A stretch of DNA of 64,000 nucleotides from Cavia porcellus (taxonomy: Eukaryota; Chordata; Mammalia; Rodentia; Caviidae), in assembly GCF_034190915.1 (NCBI RefSeq), contig NW_026947507.1:29130001-29194000 (forward strand). The letters are read 5' to 3'. Positions within the stretch are counted from its first letter, which is position 1. Each line of letters opens with the position of its first letter. The notes under the pieces are model-generated. The model saw nothing but the letters and a program-made list of their open reading frames with translations. It did no database searches and was not told the DNA's origin. Positions 25,741 to 38,112 of the stretch are shown here, piece after piece. Both the position numbers and the translations under genes were made by a program.

Positions 25741-26491
25741 AAAAATCTGTGTTTACTTTCAGCCATAGGCCAAATGAAATGGCATGGACCAATAATGGAA
25801 TATTTCACTCACAGAACTAGTTATTATAATTGTCTTGGTTTTGTTTTGGACAAAAAACATTTTCCTTTACTGGCAATGTATGATCAGGAACTATCTGTTC
25901 ATAAAGGAATAATATATTAATAGTTGCATACAGATTGAAAAACTGGGTAAAAGGGTCTGTGGCATATCCTATATGAGTGAGAAATGTGAGCTCTCAATTT
26001 AAATTGAGCTTTCAATTTAAATTGATATAAAAAGAACATCTGAAAGAAAAATAGACCACACAAATTCACATATAGTCTACATTAGTTTTATCCTGCATAA
26101 ATATCCACCAGTAAATGTCTCAAAATATAAAAAGAAAAAAATGAGAAGTCAAGTTTTGTTATTTCTTAAATTTTAAGGAATTCATCCCTTTTGAAAGAAA
26201 TGAATATATTGAAAATTATTCAAGTTTAGTTGGATTGGTATCATTTGTTGAAAAAACAGTGACCATTACACTGTATTAGACATCTCTTGTTCGCAGGAGA
26301 GATTTTACAAACAACAAAGTTACAAAAGTGGAAGGTTAAATGACACACTATGTCATTTTGCAAAATCAAAAGCTAGAATAAAATTTTTTTTAAACTCTTA
26401 CTAAGCTAATTTCTTCAAACTCTCAAGAAATCAATGTAATGCATTTGTTTTACATTTTTAAAGGTATTTTTTTCCTTGTCAGCCTCTTTCT
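25741..26491. other. No recognisable gene; paired palindromes
   Basis: AT-rich sequence; the only structure seen is the palindrome pair at 25994-26025. Confidence 0.45.
25994..26025. repeat. Tandem pair of a 14-bp perfect palindrome
   Basis: TCAATTTAAATTGA occurs at 25994-26007 and again at 26012-26025, an 18-bp period. Either copy could fold, or the two could pair as a longer inverted repeat. Confidence 0.9.
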
Positions 26492-28312
26492 TTGTCATGC
26501 ATTATTTTTTTTAATTTTATTTAAAAGGAAAAAGAGAAAAAACAAAACAAAGCGGTGTAAGGGTACAAGTAATACAGAACTACAAAAAAAAAAAAAGTAA
26601 GAAATCACCAGTTAATAGATTACACATTATCATCTTAGAGATAGTTGCTCAAGTCACCATATCAAAGCAAAGTGGGCATTCAAACAGTGAGACTGCAAAC
26701 AGTTGTGTTCAATGATCCAACCAAACACATTAATATGGTCAGCTATTTAACACCCCTAAACACACTTGCAGTCGTATCCTTTAGAGCACTTTTTTCCCTC
26801 TCTTTTTTACAGCAAAATTTACACATTTTGGGTTTTATTACTCCTTAGTTCTTATTACTTTTTTTTTGGAAGAGAATAAAGTCAAATATGGCAAAACAAA
26901 GCTGTCAGTCAAAACCAAGGACAAACACAGTACATGATGTAAAAACAGAGTACAACTTATCAACAATGGTTACCACAATGCCTCTTGTTTCCTTAAAAAG
27001 AATTGTCTATCTCATTAGGTATTATAAAGTTGAACAAAACAGTAGAGAACAAGACCAATAATACTTAAGCATTGTAAACATTACAGGACTTCCAAAGGAG
27101 ACAATAGTCAAACCAGAATGGGCATCTTAGTGAATCTTATTGCCTTCAAAGTAGTTGCCTATACCCTCAAACTTGATACTATCATACAGAATGGAACAGA
27201 GTCTAATCAGTCAAAACAAGATAGTGGGAGTATTACAGGACTTCAAAAAATGTTAATAAGAAATCAAAAAAGTTGCTATAATATATCCTGCTAATTTTTT
27301 TAAAATTTTCCCCTTAATTAAAAAAACCATAAAAAATAACTAAATAATTTTTTAATGAATAAGGGAGAGATTGAGATAAAAGAGGACATAACAACATAAC
27401 AATACAGGTCAAAGCATGACTATTTCAGCAACCTAGTGCTTCACCACCAAATAACCCGACTTAATAGTAGTTACCATAGTGTTCATCTTTTTCCTTGAAA
27501 TATTTGAATATAACTTCATATACTATAGCTTCAAATATTTCCATATCAAGAAGCCCAGAATAAAGCCTTTCCAATTATAAGTGAAAACTTTATAAGGCTT
27601 CAAGGCCACATAAGGGGAAATCATGATTACCACATACCTTTATATATTTGAATCATTACTTATATTAGGGAAATTATTCGGTATTCACACATGCGAGATT
27701 GATTTATTTCACTTATGAGTATGGTCTCAAGCTGTGCCCATTTACTGATAAATATCTCAATGTGATCCTTCTTTATAGCTGAGTAATACTCCATTGTATA
27801 GAAATACCACAATTTTTTTATCCATTCCTCAGTTGATGGACACTTGGGTTGTTTCCAAGATCTGGCAATTACAAATTGTGCTTCTATAAACATGGGTGCA
27901 CATATATCTCTGTGGTATGATGCTTTCAGTTCTTCTGGGAATATGCCCAGAAGTGGAATAGCTGGAATAAATGGGACTTCCAATCCCAGCTTTTTGAGAA
28001 ATCTCAAGACTGACCTCCACAAAGGTTGTGCCAGGCTACACTCCCACCAACAGTGTAGGAGAGTTCCTTTTTCCCCACAGCCTCACCAGCATTTGTTGTT
28101 GGTGGTTTTCTTGATCCTGGTCATTCTTTCAGGAGTGAGATGGTATCTCAGTGTGGTTTTAATTTGTATTTCTCTAATGACCAATGATAATGAACATTTT
28201 TTCATGTATTTATTTGACATTTGTATTTCTTCATCTGAGAAGTGTGTATTCATCTCAGATGCCCATTTTTGGATTGGATCTTTGAATTTTGGGGGTTGTC
28301 ATGCATTATTTT
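26492..28312 (-). mobile_element. 5'-truncated L1 with 17-bp target-site duplication
   Basis: Identical flanks TTGTCATGCATTATTTT at 26492-26508 and 28296-28312. On the minus strand the insert starts inside ORF2 with CCAATCCAAAAATGGGCATC (matching about 20330 of the L1 at 15.9-21.5 kb), runs through the ORF2 C terminus, then a long 3' UTR of about 1.15 kb ending in an A-rich tail (plus-strand TTTTTTTTAATTTTATTTAA at about 26505). It is truncated, so never mobile after insertion. Confidence 0.95.
27660..28295 (-). pseudogene. L1 ORF2p C-terminal fragment
   Basis: The final 120 codons are open: [58 protein letters not shown], ending near 27660. Upstream (28022-28295) the frame is broken but shows the CEEKGTL-type Cys region in the antisense of GTTCCTTTTTCCCCACAGCC. 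This is the C-terminal domain downstream of the reverse transcriptase. Confidence 0.9.
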
Positions 28313-29984
28313 GTCAAGAAATTTTACGTTTTGGAAAATGGCCCCTGTTAAAGAACTGCCCTCACTGGGATATTAATAACAGACAGAATTGTACAAAGTA
28401 CAAATGTTATGTTCTTCCACCTCCTAGCCCCTGTAAACTTTGAGTGGTATGGAAAATGTTAACACCAAACTGAGGTGGAGTCTAAGAAATTATTGTGTAG
28501 ATAAGGCCTTCATAGGTACTGAAATTTCACAGATTGTTCACAAGATTTCAATTGGTTTCTGGCTTTTTTATTCAATAAGTACACCATTGTGACCTATAAA
28601 CCTAACCATTAGAGAAGAGGGTGAAAATCTGATGTTCAAGAATGAAAGCCACTTAATATTTTAACACTGAAAATAAACACTCCAATAGAATGGGTTCTCA
28701 TTTGAAAATATTTTTAATCATTGAAATTCTATAAGCTTCAAACTCTAATTTTTAAAAATAACAATAAAACAAAGACCTCTAAATAGGAAGAACTTTGTAT
28801 TGAGAACTATGGAACTTTTAAGTTACTCACTTAGAAATGTATAATGCCCCATCCTTTCTCCAAAATAAAATGATTGAACTGAATTATCTGTGAAGCACCC
28901 TGAAACATCTAAAAAATGGTATAATTCTCCGAAGAAATACAATTCAGAAAAATTGCTTTTGATATAGGCAGCTTTACAGAAAACAGGATTTATCTTACAA
29001 ATATTGAGAGGTAACGGGAAAACTGGAGAAAGATGTTTTGAGGAAACAAAACAGTCAAGTATGAAGAATATAACAAAAAGAAGAAGTAAATCTTGAAAGT
29101 TTTAATGTAAATCTTATGACTTGTTTTAGGATGATGACTTCTTAAAACAAACAATTATCTTACAATATTAATGTAACTCAAATAACATTTGTTCATCGAA
29201 CATTTGTTAAACTATAGAAATAGGCTACTGTTGTACGTGCTAAGAGTACAGCAGTGAAAAAAGATACACTGCTGACATCGTGAATCTCATATTCTAGCTT
29301 TACTTGTGTGCGTAATTTCAGGTGCAAAGTAATTAAATTTCAGAAAATTTCTTCATTCATAGAAAGTTATTTCACCAGCAACAAGCATTAACTAATACTG
29401 ATCTGTACTTTTAGGTTTCCTACAATTTAAAACAATCATTTTTTTCTTCTTATCAAAATTTCTTAAACACAAGCAATGTTCTAATCTCCGATTTTATAAA
29501 CCCTTCATTCTTGGATCTGTTTCCAACTCATCCTGTTTTATAGTTTAGATGAATTTTTAGTTTCTTCCTCCTTTACTTCCTTTCTTTCACTTTTGCATTT
29601 GCAATGATCGATATTTTTTAGCATAATACAATCCTGGATCTTCTTCATTCTCAAGGCTTTTTTATTCAAATATTGTATGACAGGACTATTTCTAAGAGTG
29701 TTTACTAAGAGATATTGCTTGACTGTTCCTATGTTTCAGAAGATCCACTGAATTTGAGAGGCAAACTCACTGCCTACTGCACTCCACAACCCTGAACTTT
29801 TCCTCAAGAATTTATTGCCCTTCATTCGTCAAATACAGTACTGATTAAGTATGTACTGTGTGTCAGGAACTGCTACAGGTGCTGTATACATAGCAATGAA
29901 CAATTCAGTTAGTCCTTGATCCCACAGATCTTATCGAGGTGATTACACAAATACCTTTATTTTCTTTTGCTATTGATGGTTATT
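28313..29984. other. No recognisable feature
   Basis: AT-rich noncoding sequence on both strands. Confidence 0.5.
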
Positions 29985-30445
29985 GTGAAGATGTCTGATA
30001 TGAAATATTTTTTTCTTTTTCAATTTTCTTTCTTTATTCAGATTGCATGCCTGTATAATTACATTATTAGAATCTTTACAAAATGTCTCAGTTTTACTAA
30101 GATAAATTCATTATTTTTTATACTAGAGAGACAATGTAATATTTACAAATATGGGTTATTTATTTCAGTTATGAGGATAGTATCAAGTTGCCTCCATTTA
30201 CCTGTAATCGTGTTTTTTTAATAGCTGAGTAATATTCAGTTGTATAAAAACACCACATCTTTTTCACTCACTAATCAGTTGATGGACATTTTGGTTGTTT
30301 CCAAGATTTAGCTATTACAAATTGTTCTGCTTTAAACATGGGTGCACATACATCACTGTGACACGATCTTTTCAATTTTGAGGGGCAAGTTCCCAGGAGG
30401 GGAATAGCTGGGTTGAATGGAGCTTCCAATCTTAGTTTATTACTG
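29985..30445 (-). mobile_element. Old L1 ORF2 3' end fragment
   Basis: AGCTGAGTAATATTCAGTTG, CAGTTGATGGACATTTTGGT, TGTTTCCAAGATTTAGCTAT and ATGGGTGCACATACATCACT are the antisense of the ORF2 C terminus, aligned phrase by phrase with 27780-27990. More diverged than that copy. Confidence 0.8.
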
Positions 30446-32194
30446 AGATAAATTCAGTGTGCAACCTTCCAACTTGCAGTTTCAGTCATTCCCTCATTTC
30501 AGGAAAAATTTTCTGTGCTGTTATCACTTAATATTTTTCCTTTTATGTGAACTGTCTATTTTAGACAAACTAATTCATTCATGTTCGATAATTTTATCCA
30601 TCTTCTCTGTTATAGTCTCTGTTTTAACGTTTTATCAATTCTCTCAGCCTTATCTGTGGTTATCTCAGTTTTTTTTTTCCTATTCCAGTAACTTAACATT
30701 TAGTTAGGCCTATTTTGATCTTCAGGATGTTGTAGTATCTGTAGGCTGCTACTTTGGTAGTATGGTATTTTGTTAGATCATTTCTTGGTTATGTTGCTAG
30801 TGCTTAACTTGGGAAACCCTGTCTAGAATCCTTAATTATTTTTATAGAATGCAACAGAACTTTATTTTATGAGATTTCATTTCCAGATTGTCTACAGACT
30901 GTTATAGTCTTCTCTGTGTGCAACGATTTGAGGAGAAAGCATTATGTTATATTCGTAGGGAGAAATGAACCAAAGTACTATGATTCTTGATACTTTTAAG
31001 TCTGTGCTCTCCTGCTATACCACTAAATAATTCTCTTTCTTGATTCATTCCATCCAGCGAAAGGTGCATCTTGTTTGTAAATTGAGGAATATCTACTTCA
31101 AGGGTTCCTCTCTTTTGCATCTCTGAAGCCAATATTTCTTCTTGTATATTTTCTATATAAGAAGGAAAATCTTCTTAGATACTAAAAGGCAGTCCTATGT
31201 CTGCATACACTCTCTTCATCTGTTTCTGCAAAATAACATGTCCACTAACAAACAGAGGAGGAATTGGGGAAATATAAATCTCAAATCAATCTGCCTTCGT
31301 CTAAAACTAGTAACATTGTCAACAATTCTTATAGTTACCAAAAACACCTGGCACAGTGGTGTTAAGAAAGTGAGGAATTAGTCACGTGTCCTGTAACCAT
31401 CTGTCCCATCAGTGTTCTAGATTTTGTATTAATACCTTTGAATCCAAATTGGGATACTAAAAAATATAAACAAAAATAATCAGGGAAAAAAAAGAGTTGA
31501 TGAAATTTAGAATTACCTACAATTTATTTCGTGACTTGCAGAAACTTCATTCTAACCTGGAAGTCAGTATATTTTATTTAGAGCCTGTTATATTTCCATA
31601 GGGGTCAACTACAATATTAAAACTGTACAGAGACACAGAATTGAGATGTCCTTTAAGTTTCAACATACAATTTTGTATGAATGCTACTAGGGAGCTCACC
31701 ACATGACTTACATGGTGAGGAAGATGGCTCTGGTGATCTGGAAGTTGCTAAAGACTGCAGGAGGCACAGAAGTGTAAAAATTACCCAAAGCGGTTATTGG
31801 GAATCAACACAGCTGATAATTAGGAAATCAGCTGGGAGCTGCTGCTTCCTCTAGTAAACCCTGGAGGTGAAAGAAAAATAACTTGAAACAGTTAAAAGTA
31901 GCCTCCCACTGAGATCTCTCAAAGATGTCAAGAATCATCAATTTGCCATCATCCAGGAACAGGTGGAGATAAGACATCATGAGAACATAAATTATTGATT
32001 TGTTTTCAAAGCTCTCCTTATTCAAGAGAGAAAATATGTTATTTCCTTACTATAATTTGTTGTTTCAAGGTTTTTGTAACCTGGTGTGGTCTCAACTGAA
32101 CTACAGATATTTTCATTGTAAACTCCCCCATTACATCCCAATACAGTACATACTTAGGAAAACGCACCTACCTTGAAATAAAGGAGAAAATAGA
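30446..32194. other. No confident feature
   Basis: A low-GC stretch up to about 30.85 kb may be more L1 but could not be placed. At 31690-31870 a locally GC-richer stretch (ACATGGTGAGGAAGATGGCT) resembles an LTR scrap. No genes seen. Confidence 0.35.
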
Positions 32195-32640
32195 GTAAAT
32201 CTGAAGCTGGGGGAGCAGATGGGCCTCATCTGAGCTGGAGGTCGGCAAGCGCGCTCCCTGGGATAGAGCAAGGCCAGGCCAGCAGTAGTTGGTCTTGGTG
32301 TTCCTCCCCGTAATACAATGCAGAGAGCTCTGAGACTGTTTCCTTTTCAGTGACCACAGAAAAACAGAGGCCTCTCAGTAGTGTGCTTCCTCTCTCTCTT
32401 TTTTTTTTTTTTTTTTTTTTTTAACTGTGTACAGATAAAGACGCATACTACACTGGGTAGTCCTCTCTGCCTCTCCATCCAAGAGGTCAGGTCCCACCCA
32501 GTCCCAGCTTTTTCTGGGTGGCTAGTTTTTGCAGTGGTTGCTATTGTTTTTAATGGCCCGTCATCCCCTCTCAGGACCCTGCTGGCTGCACAAGTCGCAG
32601 CACTGCCTGCTCCTGTCCATCTGGAATTCACATCACATCA
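32195..32640 (+). mobile_element. ERV-type LTR, copy 2
   Basis: Shares TTGGTGTTCCTCCCC, GAGCTCTGAGACTGTTTCC, TTTTCAGTGACC and GTAGTCCTCTCTGCCTCTCC with the copy at 7010-7275, in the same order and orientation. A run of 24 T (32399-32422) sits between the U3-like and R-like parts. GC-rich sequence continues to about 32860 and may be U5 or flank. Confidence 0.5.
32399..32422. repeat. Poly(T) tract inside an LTR
   Basis: About 24 consecutive T, preceded by CTCTCTCT. Confidence 0.95.
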
Positions 32641-33298
32641 ATGCTACGGTGACTAGCAGGGCACAAGAACTGCACTTCAGGTGCTTGTGCATGGATCCAA
32701 CCATAAGTAGACAGCGGCGTTGCACTGACCTGTGGCCTACCTTGGAGAGCTGACATGTGACAGGGATCCTCTGGTAATGTGCTCACTTCCCATTCCTGCA
32801 GTGTCTGCAAATCCTTCCCCATATCTGGTCAAATGCTAAGTTATGGGAAAGAGAAAGATTTGAGCCTGGTTCCCTGTAATTTCCTGTAGAAAGAATTTGA
32901 ATGTGCTAGGATTTTAAAGTTATATTTATTGTCTATCTTACTCATCATCATCATGTAAGGAACTCCAACAGGAAGGAAAAAACTTCACTTCGTGAGGTGA
33001 CATAGAAGATTTGGTGTAACTTTGATGAAAATTGTAACAATCCACTCTTCATAGAATGTAAGATTAATGGAATATCTTGTTTCTGTAGTTCAAGTTTGAT
33101 GATGCTACGTGTAGTGTTTTGTGGACCAGGTAGCCTCACTCAAAGTATAGTTTTTTTCTTGCTGTTCATGCAGCAATAAACATTTACCTCACAAGTGATG
33201 TCAGAATAATCCTGCCACTGGCCTCCTAGGATGAAAGTTAAGCAAACTAATTTACATAAAGAGACAATCTCTGATAATCTCAAATTATCTGTCTCTTT

Positions 33299-33355
33299 CA
33301 CTGTGTCTGTCTCTGTCTGTCTCTGTGTGTGTTTGTCTCTCACAATGTCTGTCTG

Positions 33356-33436
<81 letters not shown>

Positions 33437-33440
33437 CTCT
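33299..33440. repeat. (GTCT)n/(CT)n microsatellite
   Basis: A GTCT/GTGT-rich lead (33299-33360) runs into about 38 CT units with one interruption. It abuts a minus-strand ID SINE, so it is likely an expanded SINE tail. Open frames across it are only low-complexity Ser-Leu runs. Confidence 0.95.
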
Positions 33441-33530
33441 GTTTTTCTCTCAGGGCCTTACACCAAACCAAGGCCTCACACATACTAGGCAGTAGGTCAC
33501 TTTCTGCCACTGAGCCATAACACTAGGGAA
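33441..33530 (-). mobile_element. ID-type SINE, diverged
   Basis: Plus-strand CAAGGCCTCACACATACTAG, GCAGTAGGTCACTTTCTGCC and ACTGAGCCATAACACTAG are the reverse complement of an ID anticodon arm and A box. Its 3' tail corresponds to the CT/GA microsatellite on its left. Confidence 0.65.
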
Positions 33531-35944
33531 AAAAAATATCCCTTAAACTAGAAAAGTAGAGTGTGTAGATTATACAAGCTTAAAATATTTAACCACTTTC
33601 AATAAACACTTATCCATAAAATACATAGTAATTAAAAATTGTCAAGGATAATTTCACAATCTTTACTAAAATATTTTAAGAATTTTAAAATTATTTAAAA
33701 AGTAAACTTTGGTGATTGGCTTAAGCAATCTATTCTCATTTACTCAAGAAGTTATTTGTAAAATATCATTAGCAGGTAACAGAAGTGCAAAGAATTACAT
33801 GGAGGCTGCCGGGGCCTAAGAGGAGACCCCAGGCTGCTCTTGCAAAGTGACCTCTTTTCTTGCTTCTCCTCAGTCTCTGCAGCCTTCAGCTGTTCGGCCT
33901 TGGCTCCGATGCTGTTCAAGGTTAAGCTGCTTCCTTGCCGTAGTAATTATACTGGTTGTTTTTCAGGACTCTTTTCCCTTAATCTCTTGCAATATTAAAA
34001 ACAGCTGGAATGAAATTGTCTTATAACAAGAAACAGCACTCAGCGGAAAATTGTGTGATAACAAATTCAGTGTTTCTCCTTTCTTATTTTGCTCAGAATC
34101 ATTATTTGGGCCATTATAAGAACAAGTGGGAGGAAAAAAAAACACTAGAAAACACTGGGATCTTGGCTTCCATTCCTACTCTAGATCACAATAGTATCTG
34201 TTTAATAATAAAATCTCTGTCTTATGAACGCTAAGAAATAAATAGGAAGAGAAATTTAAGCCCAAATACTTTTATATTTTCCAGGTCTAATACATGGTAA
34301 ACATCCATAATTAGCTGAAGCAATTCTTTCATACTTTTTTAAATTTTAACTTTCTTTTTTTTACTTAGAATTGTGTCGTATATGATGTCATCACCAACTT
34401 CCAGTTAAACGATTAATACCTCAATTGAAATATAAACAATGATTCCAATTACAGAAGGTATACCTAACAATTTTAAAGTCATCAGATCTTTTTCTTGCAA
34501 GTGTTCTTTGGAATATTCAATCTAGAATTTCAATAGTGAGACTCATAAAACTAACACATTTTTATTTAAATTAAGCACATAGTTTACAAACTGAAAATCT
34601 GTCAAGTTATTTTATTTTAGTTTTATAGTTAAGTTACAAAGAGGCAGAGTGATGGTAAAAGCAAGACGATTAAATGTACAGAGTTAGATCATGTCAGTGA
34701 AATATCATTTTTCTCTTTAAGGCATGTATTTTATATTGATGTGTACATGTATGTGTTTGTATCAATAACTTATTGCTATAGAAGTTTGTTACAGATGAGA
34801 AAATAGTTTTGGGAAATATACTATACTATGTATAGTCCCTGACTTACAGACGAGTTCTGTTCCCAGAGAACATTCACAAATGTTTCAGGCACAAATTTGA
34901 CAAAGTAAGTCTTACACATCTTTGACACAAACATAAAAGGCATATCCGTTCCTTTGTGCCTCCTAGCAGGCCTCTCCACATCACACTGCTTTTCCTCTTG
35001 CTCGCAGGCATCCTGGCTCTGACTGAGCACCACACTGTCCACTGTCGCACTGTACACTGATCACACAGCAACAGGATGGTGAGTGTCTGGCAGACGCGTG
35101 AGCTACGTCCATGCTTTGTTCACATCCACTGATGTTCACAAGGGAGGTTCATTTCTACCTAGGAAAGTTTGCAGTTCATCAGTGAAGACTTACTGTATTG
35201 CCACAAGTGTTCTTGATTAATGTATAGAATGATTAGCATCATTTCCATTGGTTCTCCCCAGTGAAAATAATAAAAAGAAAAATAAAGAATGTGATCACAT
35301 GCATCAAGGAAATAAACGATGATGATGGGCAAGCTATAAAATAGAAAGAAGCCAAGATGTCTGCACACCCTCTCTCTTGAGTGTGTGCTGAAGCGGGTGA
35401 TTAAATTTTAGTGAATACAATATGGCAAGAGGGACGGATCTCACTTCAAAGGCTGGAAATCACATTGCATTGTTTTCTCAGCATCTTCACCCAGTAGGAG
35501 ACAAGCCAGCTGATGTGGTGAGAGCTACCTGGTGGAGAGACACACGTGGCTAGAAACTGAAGGAGGTCTCTGGCCAGCAGTCAGAGAACAGCAGGATTTT
35601 GCCAACAACTGTACATGATCCTTGAAGTAGGTTTCACTCAGTTCCACTTTCATGAGAGTTTACAGCTCCGAAATGTCCTGAGAGGCCCCAGGGCATGGCC
35701 ATGCAGTTAGATTTGCTGTGAAACAATGTTTGTTGATTTAAGGTCAAATTGTGTCAGGGTGTGCTGTAACACAGCAGTGGATAGCAAATCTAGACACCAA
35801 TTGTAAACAGGTTGGGTAGGATAGGCATCTATTGATTAGAATATATTCTCATTTTGTTTCTCAAATTCATCTCTCTTAAAGAAATACTCTCTCTTAAACA
35901 TACTATGTTAGTGGCTGCTAACTAGACCTTCTTTAAAGAACTTT
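33531..35944. other. No gene; possible DNA-transposon scrap at 34.83-34.93 kb
   Basis: AT-rich noncoding sequence. TATAGTCCCTGACTTACAGA followed by CGAGTTCTGTTCC near 34831 resembles the terminal part of an old mammalian DNA transposon. This is a weak call. Confidence 0.35.
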
Positions 35945-36310
35945 TTAAAACTTTTTATTTTTTCCAATGTTTTTGTCAGTACATATTTGCAGTACATAAT
36001 GATTATATCCATTGTATTTTAATAATTTTTATTTCCTCCCCATCCCTTTAACTCTTAGTTCCCCTTGTATTTGCAAAAGATCTATCTCCCTGTTTCTTAC
36101 TATCTATCTTTTATTTCACTATTTATATGTTGGAGTTTTTATAGTAGAGAAACCATGTGATACTTAAACTTGTGTGTCTGATTTATTTTCTTAGCATTAT
36201 GGCATCAAATGATATCCATTTCCTGCAAATGCCTCAGATTCATGGCAGAGTATTACTCCATTTTGTGTAAGTACCACACTTTCTTTATCTCTTCATGTTG
36301 ATAGACGTAC
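35945..36310 (-). mobile_element. Old L1 3' end fragment
   Basis: GCAGTACATAATGATTATAT, AAAAGATCTATCTCCCTGTT TCTTA and GAGTATTACTCCATTTTGTG are the antisense of an L1 3' UTR and ORF2 end. The same GATCTATCTCCCTGTTTC phrase occurs at about 40.25 kb. Confidence 0.75.
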
Positions 36311-36777
36311 AGGCCAAAACAACCCATAATTCACACAGCTGAAGACAGTTAAGAAAAATATTTGATTAAATATGGCTATATAAATTTGCCTCATTACCAA
36401 TGAAAAACAAATTCAGTAGAGATAAAAATTATTCTAGAAATATATCCAAATTTTGTTCTCTTATGACTTAATAAAAGATGAGACAGAATCAAATAGGAAA
36501 CAGAAAAACAGAGGTTTCTTTTTTAAAAGAATGATTTCAAGATCTATAAAAAAGATCATGATTATGAAGATGTAAATACACTCTATCTTAATATGATAAA
36601 TTGTAAGATTCTTCCAAGTTAAATTCTTTAATTTTATATGAGCACTACTTAGAAAACATTTCAGACCTAAAGATGCAAAGTTCCAAATAGATAGCACTTT
36701 TTGAAAGATACATAGTTAAGTTCACATTAGTATAATTTAATCTCATCACAATTAATGTAAGGTAGCCAGCACATGTT
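36311..36777. other. No recognisable feature
   Basis: AT-rich sequence between an old L1 piece and the half-L1 insertion. Confidence 0.5.
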
Positions 36778-38112
36778 GGAGAGCTTTTTTTTTTTTTTTT
36801 TTAGGAGAAAAGAAAAAAAAAACATTGAAAGGGTACAGTTATACAGATTTACAGAAGAAAAAAAATGAACAGTAGGAAATCATTAGTTAATGGATTACAT
36901 ATTGCCATCTTAGAAATAATTGTTCAAGTCACAAAATTAAAGCTTGTAGAGTGGACATTCCAACAATGATACTGCAAACAGTTCTGTTCAATGATGCAAT
37001 AAAACTCTGTGATATCATTTTCTATCTTATACACTTAAATATACATGCAGTTATATAGTTTAGAGCGCTTTCTTTTCCTCTCTTTTGTACAATGACTATT
37101 ACACATTTTGGGTTTCATTGCTCCCACGGTTCTTACTGTTTTTTTGGAAGAGAGTAAAACCAAATGAGACATAACAGAACAGAATCGGTCAAGTCAAAAG
37201 GGTGGACATAATAGATAATATAAAAACATAATACAAGGTGATCAACAATGGTTACCATAATGCCTCCCGCTATCTCTAATAGAATTGCCTATATCATTAG
37301 TTATAATACAATTGAACAAAACAGTAAAGAACAAAACCAAAACATTGGAGACATTGTAGGTCTTCAAAAGTAGATAAAAGTCAACAAGAATCGGCGTTAT
37401 AATGAATCTCATTATCTTCACAGCTGATGCCTAAACTTTCGAACCTGATACTATCCAGCAAAACAGAATAGGGGAACATCAGTCAAAAACAAGATGGTGA
37501 GAGTAATACAGGGCTTCAAATCGAGATAATAGAAAGTCAAAGTGGGTTACTATATTATATCCTGCTATTTTTTTCCCTTTAATTAAAAGGATAAAAATAA
37601 AAAAGTAAATAATGGAGTGGAGATTGAGAAAAAAGAGGGCATAACAGCGAAACAGCACAGATCAAAACATAACCATTTAAGCAGAATAGTGTTTCACCAC
37701 CAGATAATTCCGACCCAAAAGTAGTTACCATATTGACTCTTTCCTTGAAGTCCTTGAGTACAACTTCCTATACTGTAGCATTAAGTATATCAAAACAATG
37801 TAAAACTATTTAAGAGAATGACAGCATTACAGAGTATTTAGAATCGACTAACAGAAAATAAACGATGGTTTCTGTATAATCTCCTTGTCTTTAAAAAATT
37901 TTTGCTTATACTATCGTACATAATAAAATCCAATAAGATACAACCTGTTTAGACCATTGGAGACAGAAGAACAAAAGCTAGATGAGACTTCAAAACAAGA
38001 TGATACTAAATCAGTATTACCTATTAAGATGTCATTTTCTCTAAAATAGCTGTTCCTTTCATCCAATCTTCTCTGTCTCATTTCTGTTGAGCTCTTTTTC
38101 TGTCAGTAGCTG

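Noticed and set aside
27829..28443. 199-codon plus frame
   Set aside because: It is antisense to an L1 ORF2 end and runs past the target-site duplication into flank.
33231..33520. Plus frames with long Ser-Leu repeats
   Set aside because: Translation of a CT microsatellite.
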